Positions 21,691 to 22,576 of a stretch of DNA of 22,576 bases are shown here, piece by piece; the first letter of the stretch is position 1, and the number at the start of each line of letters is the position of its first letter. Where the stretch lies: assembly GCF_000003605.2 (NCBI RefSeq), contig NW_003124894.1, positions 733,292-755,867 of the forward strand. Direction: 5' to 3'. The notes beneath the pieces were generated by a model, which did no database searches, was not told the DNA's origin, and was given only the letters and a program-made list of their open reading frames with translations. Origin of the DNA: Saccoglossus kowalevskii. Taxonomy: Eukaryota; Hemichordata; Enteropneusta; Harrimaniidae. The translations under genes were made by a program, and so were the position numbers.

Positions 21691-22576
21691 TAAGGAATAC
21701 AACCACCAATTAAAAAGCAAAAGTGCCTTCAAATATAGCTTTCTTTTTGGCATATGTTGCTCGAAGTAATCTTTTTATATTTATATACCTGTAAAGTTAT
21801 CTAATTATTCTATGAAAATTTCAGAGCTGTATCGTAGTAATGGAACATGCTCAAAAGAGTGTGACATTCACACGTATGTTAAATAATTAACAAATCACAC
21901 AGTCAGGTATGAAATAGTTTTAGAACATCTTTAGATGTTTTCCTATTTCCTGGGCGTCAAAATTTCATGACCAATTAAAAAAAAATAACAACAGCAAACG
22001 AATACTACTCAGCAGACACTCATCAGATTTTTTCACCTTTTCCAGAAATGTTATGTAATGTATTTGAACGTAAAAACAAACAAAATTTTCTGGTGAAAGT
22101 GAAAAATATAAAAAAAAAAGTTAACCAAAGTCGGTGTGACTTTTATGTTTCTCATGTTTTAATCTACATTTTCAATAGAATTACCACACCTAACATATAT
22201 TTTTAATTAGTGTAAATTATAAACTACCCTTGTAGTTCCATGGTATTGCTATTCATGTTTTCTGTCACATGTATTAGTGTCAAGAAACACACCATTATTC
22301 ACAGAGTTGCATTTATTTAAGTGCATATACTACACGTTGCTTGTGCTGTTTTCAACAGCACTGGCAAGTCAGTCCACCAACTTTTCATAAGAGCCACTGT
22401 ATGTGACTTTTTCAGTTGGATTTGATTTTTTGTCGATTTGCTGCTCAGAATTGAAAGGATTTCAAATAAGTTTTGCCAACGATACAACTTGTTAACACTT
22501 GCCACAGAGGGCGCTTGGACAGTTCGCCAACTTCAAGTCAAATAGCTGTATTTATTGAAGCCGAAAAGCTTTGAGC
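21691..22576. other. AT-rich right edge, no firmly supported gene
   Basis: The stretch contains the two tentative exon segments described for the possible gene starting at 21492, and a GAGGGCGCT nonamer at 22507-22515 in the context GCCACAGAGGGCGCTTGG. Nothing else is recognised. Confidence 0.45.

Noticed and set aside
21470-21709. 79-codon minus-strand open frame in the CpG-richer zone
   Set aside because: No domain or splice site is visible; its open state can be explained by higher GC content, though a minus-strand transcript from this zone cannot be excluded.
1-22576. tRNA, rRNA or CRISPR-type features
   Set aside because: A scan by eye found no cloverleaf-compatible A-box/B-box pair, no ribosomal sequence and no spaced direct repeats of CRISPR type; the one tandem array is a minisatellite.

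Overview
This is an AT-rich eukaryotic (metazoan) genomic window. It carries most of one recognisable gene: a plus-strand prickle orthologue, encoding a PET plus triple-LIM planar cell polarity protein. The gene is split into short exons with clear GT/AG introns of 0.27-2.5 kb and is followed by a long AT-rich 3' region. Repeat content includes short palindromic DNA elements, an element beginning with a 'CAAACCTGTGTATAGCGACC'-type terminus, and a minisatellite. The intron sizes and the single prickle architecture suggest a non-vertebrate bilaterian, probably a marine invertebrate. The species cannot be resolved from the sequence alone.

Layout. Positions 1-8844 hold no exon I can firmly support. 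They are 5' intron and/or upstream DNA carrying four copies of one MITE-like family at 662-878, 3334-3545, 3544-3723 and 6561-6767. Prickle coding exons lie at 8845-9025 (Cys/His N-terminal segment and start of PET), 9922-10173 (rest of PET and first LIM1 cysteine), 12709-12912 (LIM1 and start of LIM2) and 13180-14418 (rest of LIM2, LIM3, the low-complexity tail and a C-terminal CVVS CaaX box). Joined, they encode 624 residues plus an unlocated N-terminus. The intron before LIM1 carries a 27-bp minisatellite. The 3' UTR probably extends to tandem AATAAA signals at 17168-17178 and contains a second MITE family at 15774-16150.

From about 17.2 kb to the end there is no confidently coding sequence. 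The region has degenerate tandem repeats (17211-17400, 17774-18110), a GC-rich structured element with 13-bp terminal inverted repeats (19786-20119), and a CpG-richer promoter-like zone (about 21130-21690) with an NRF-1-like site. That zone contains a tentative short first exon of a possible second plus-strand gene running off the right edge. The nonamer GAGGGCGCT occurs four times in the same orientation in the last 4 kb.

The only gene product whose role is clear is Prickle. It is a cytoplasmic core planar polarity protein that works with Van Gogh/Vangl and Dishevelled at the membrane, and the CaaX box fits membrane targeting. I found no convincing novel multi-gene system. The points most worth checking are the missing prickle 5' exon, the tandem MITE composite, the GC-rich structured element and the tentative gene start near 21.5 kb.
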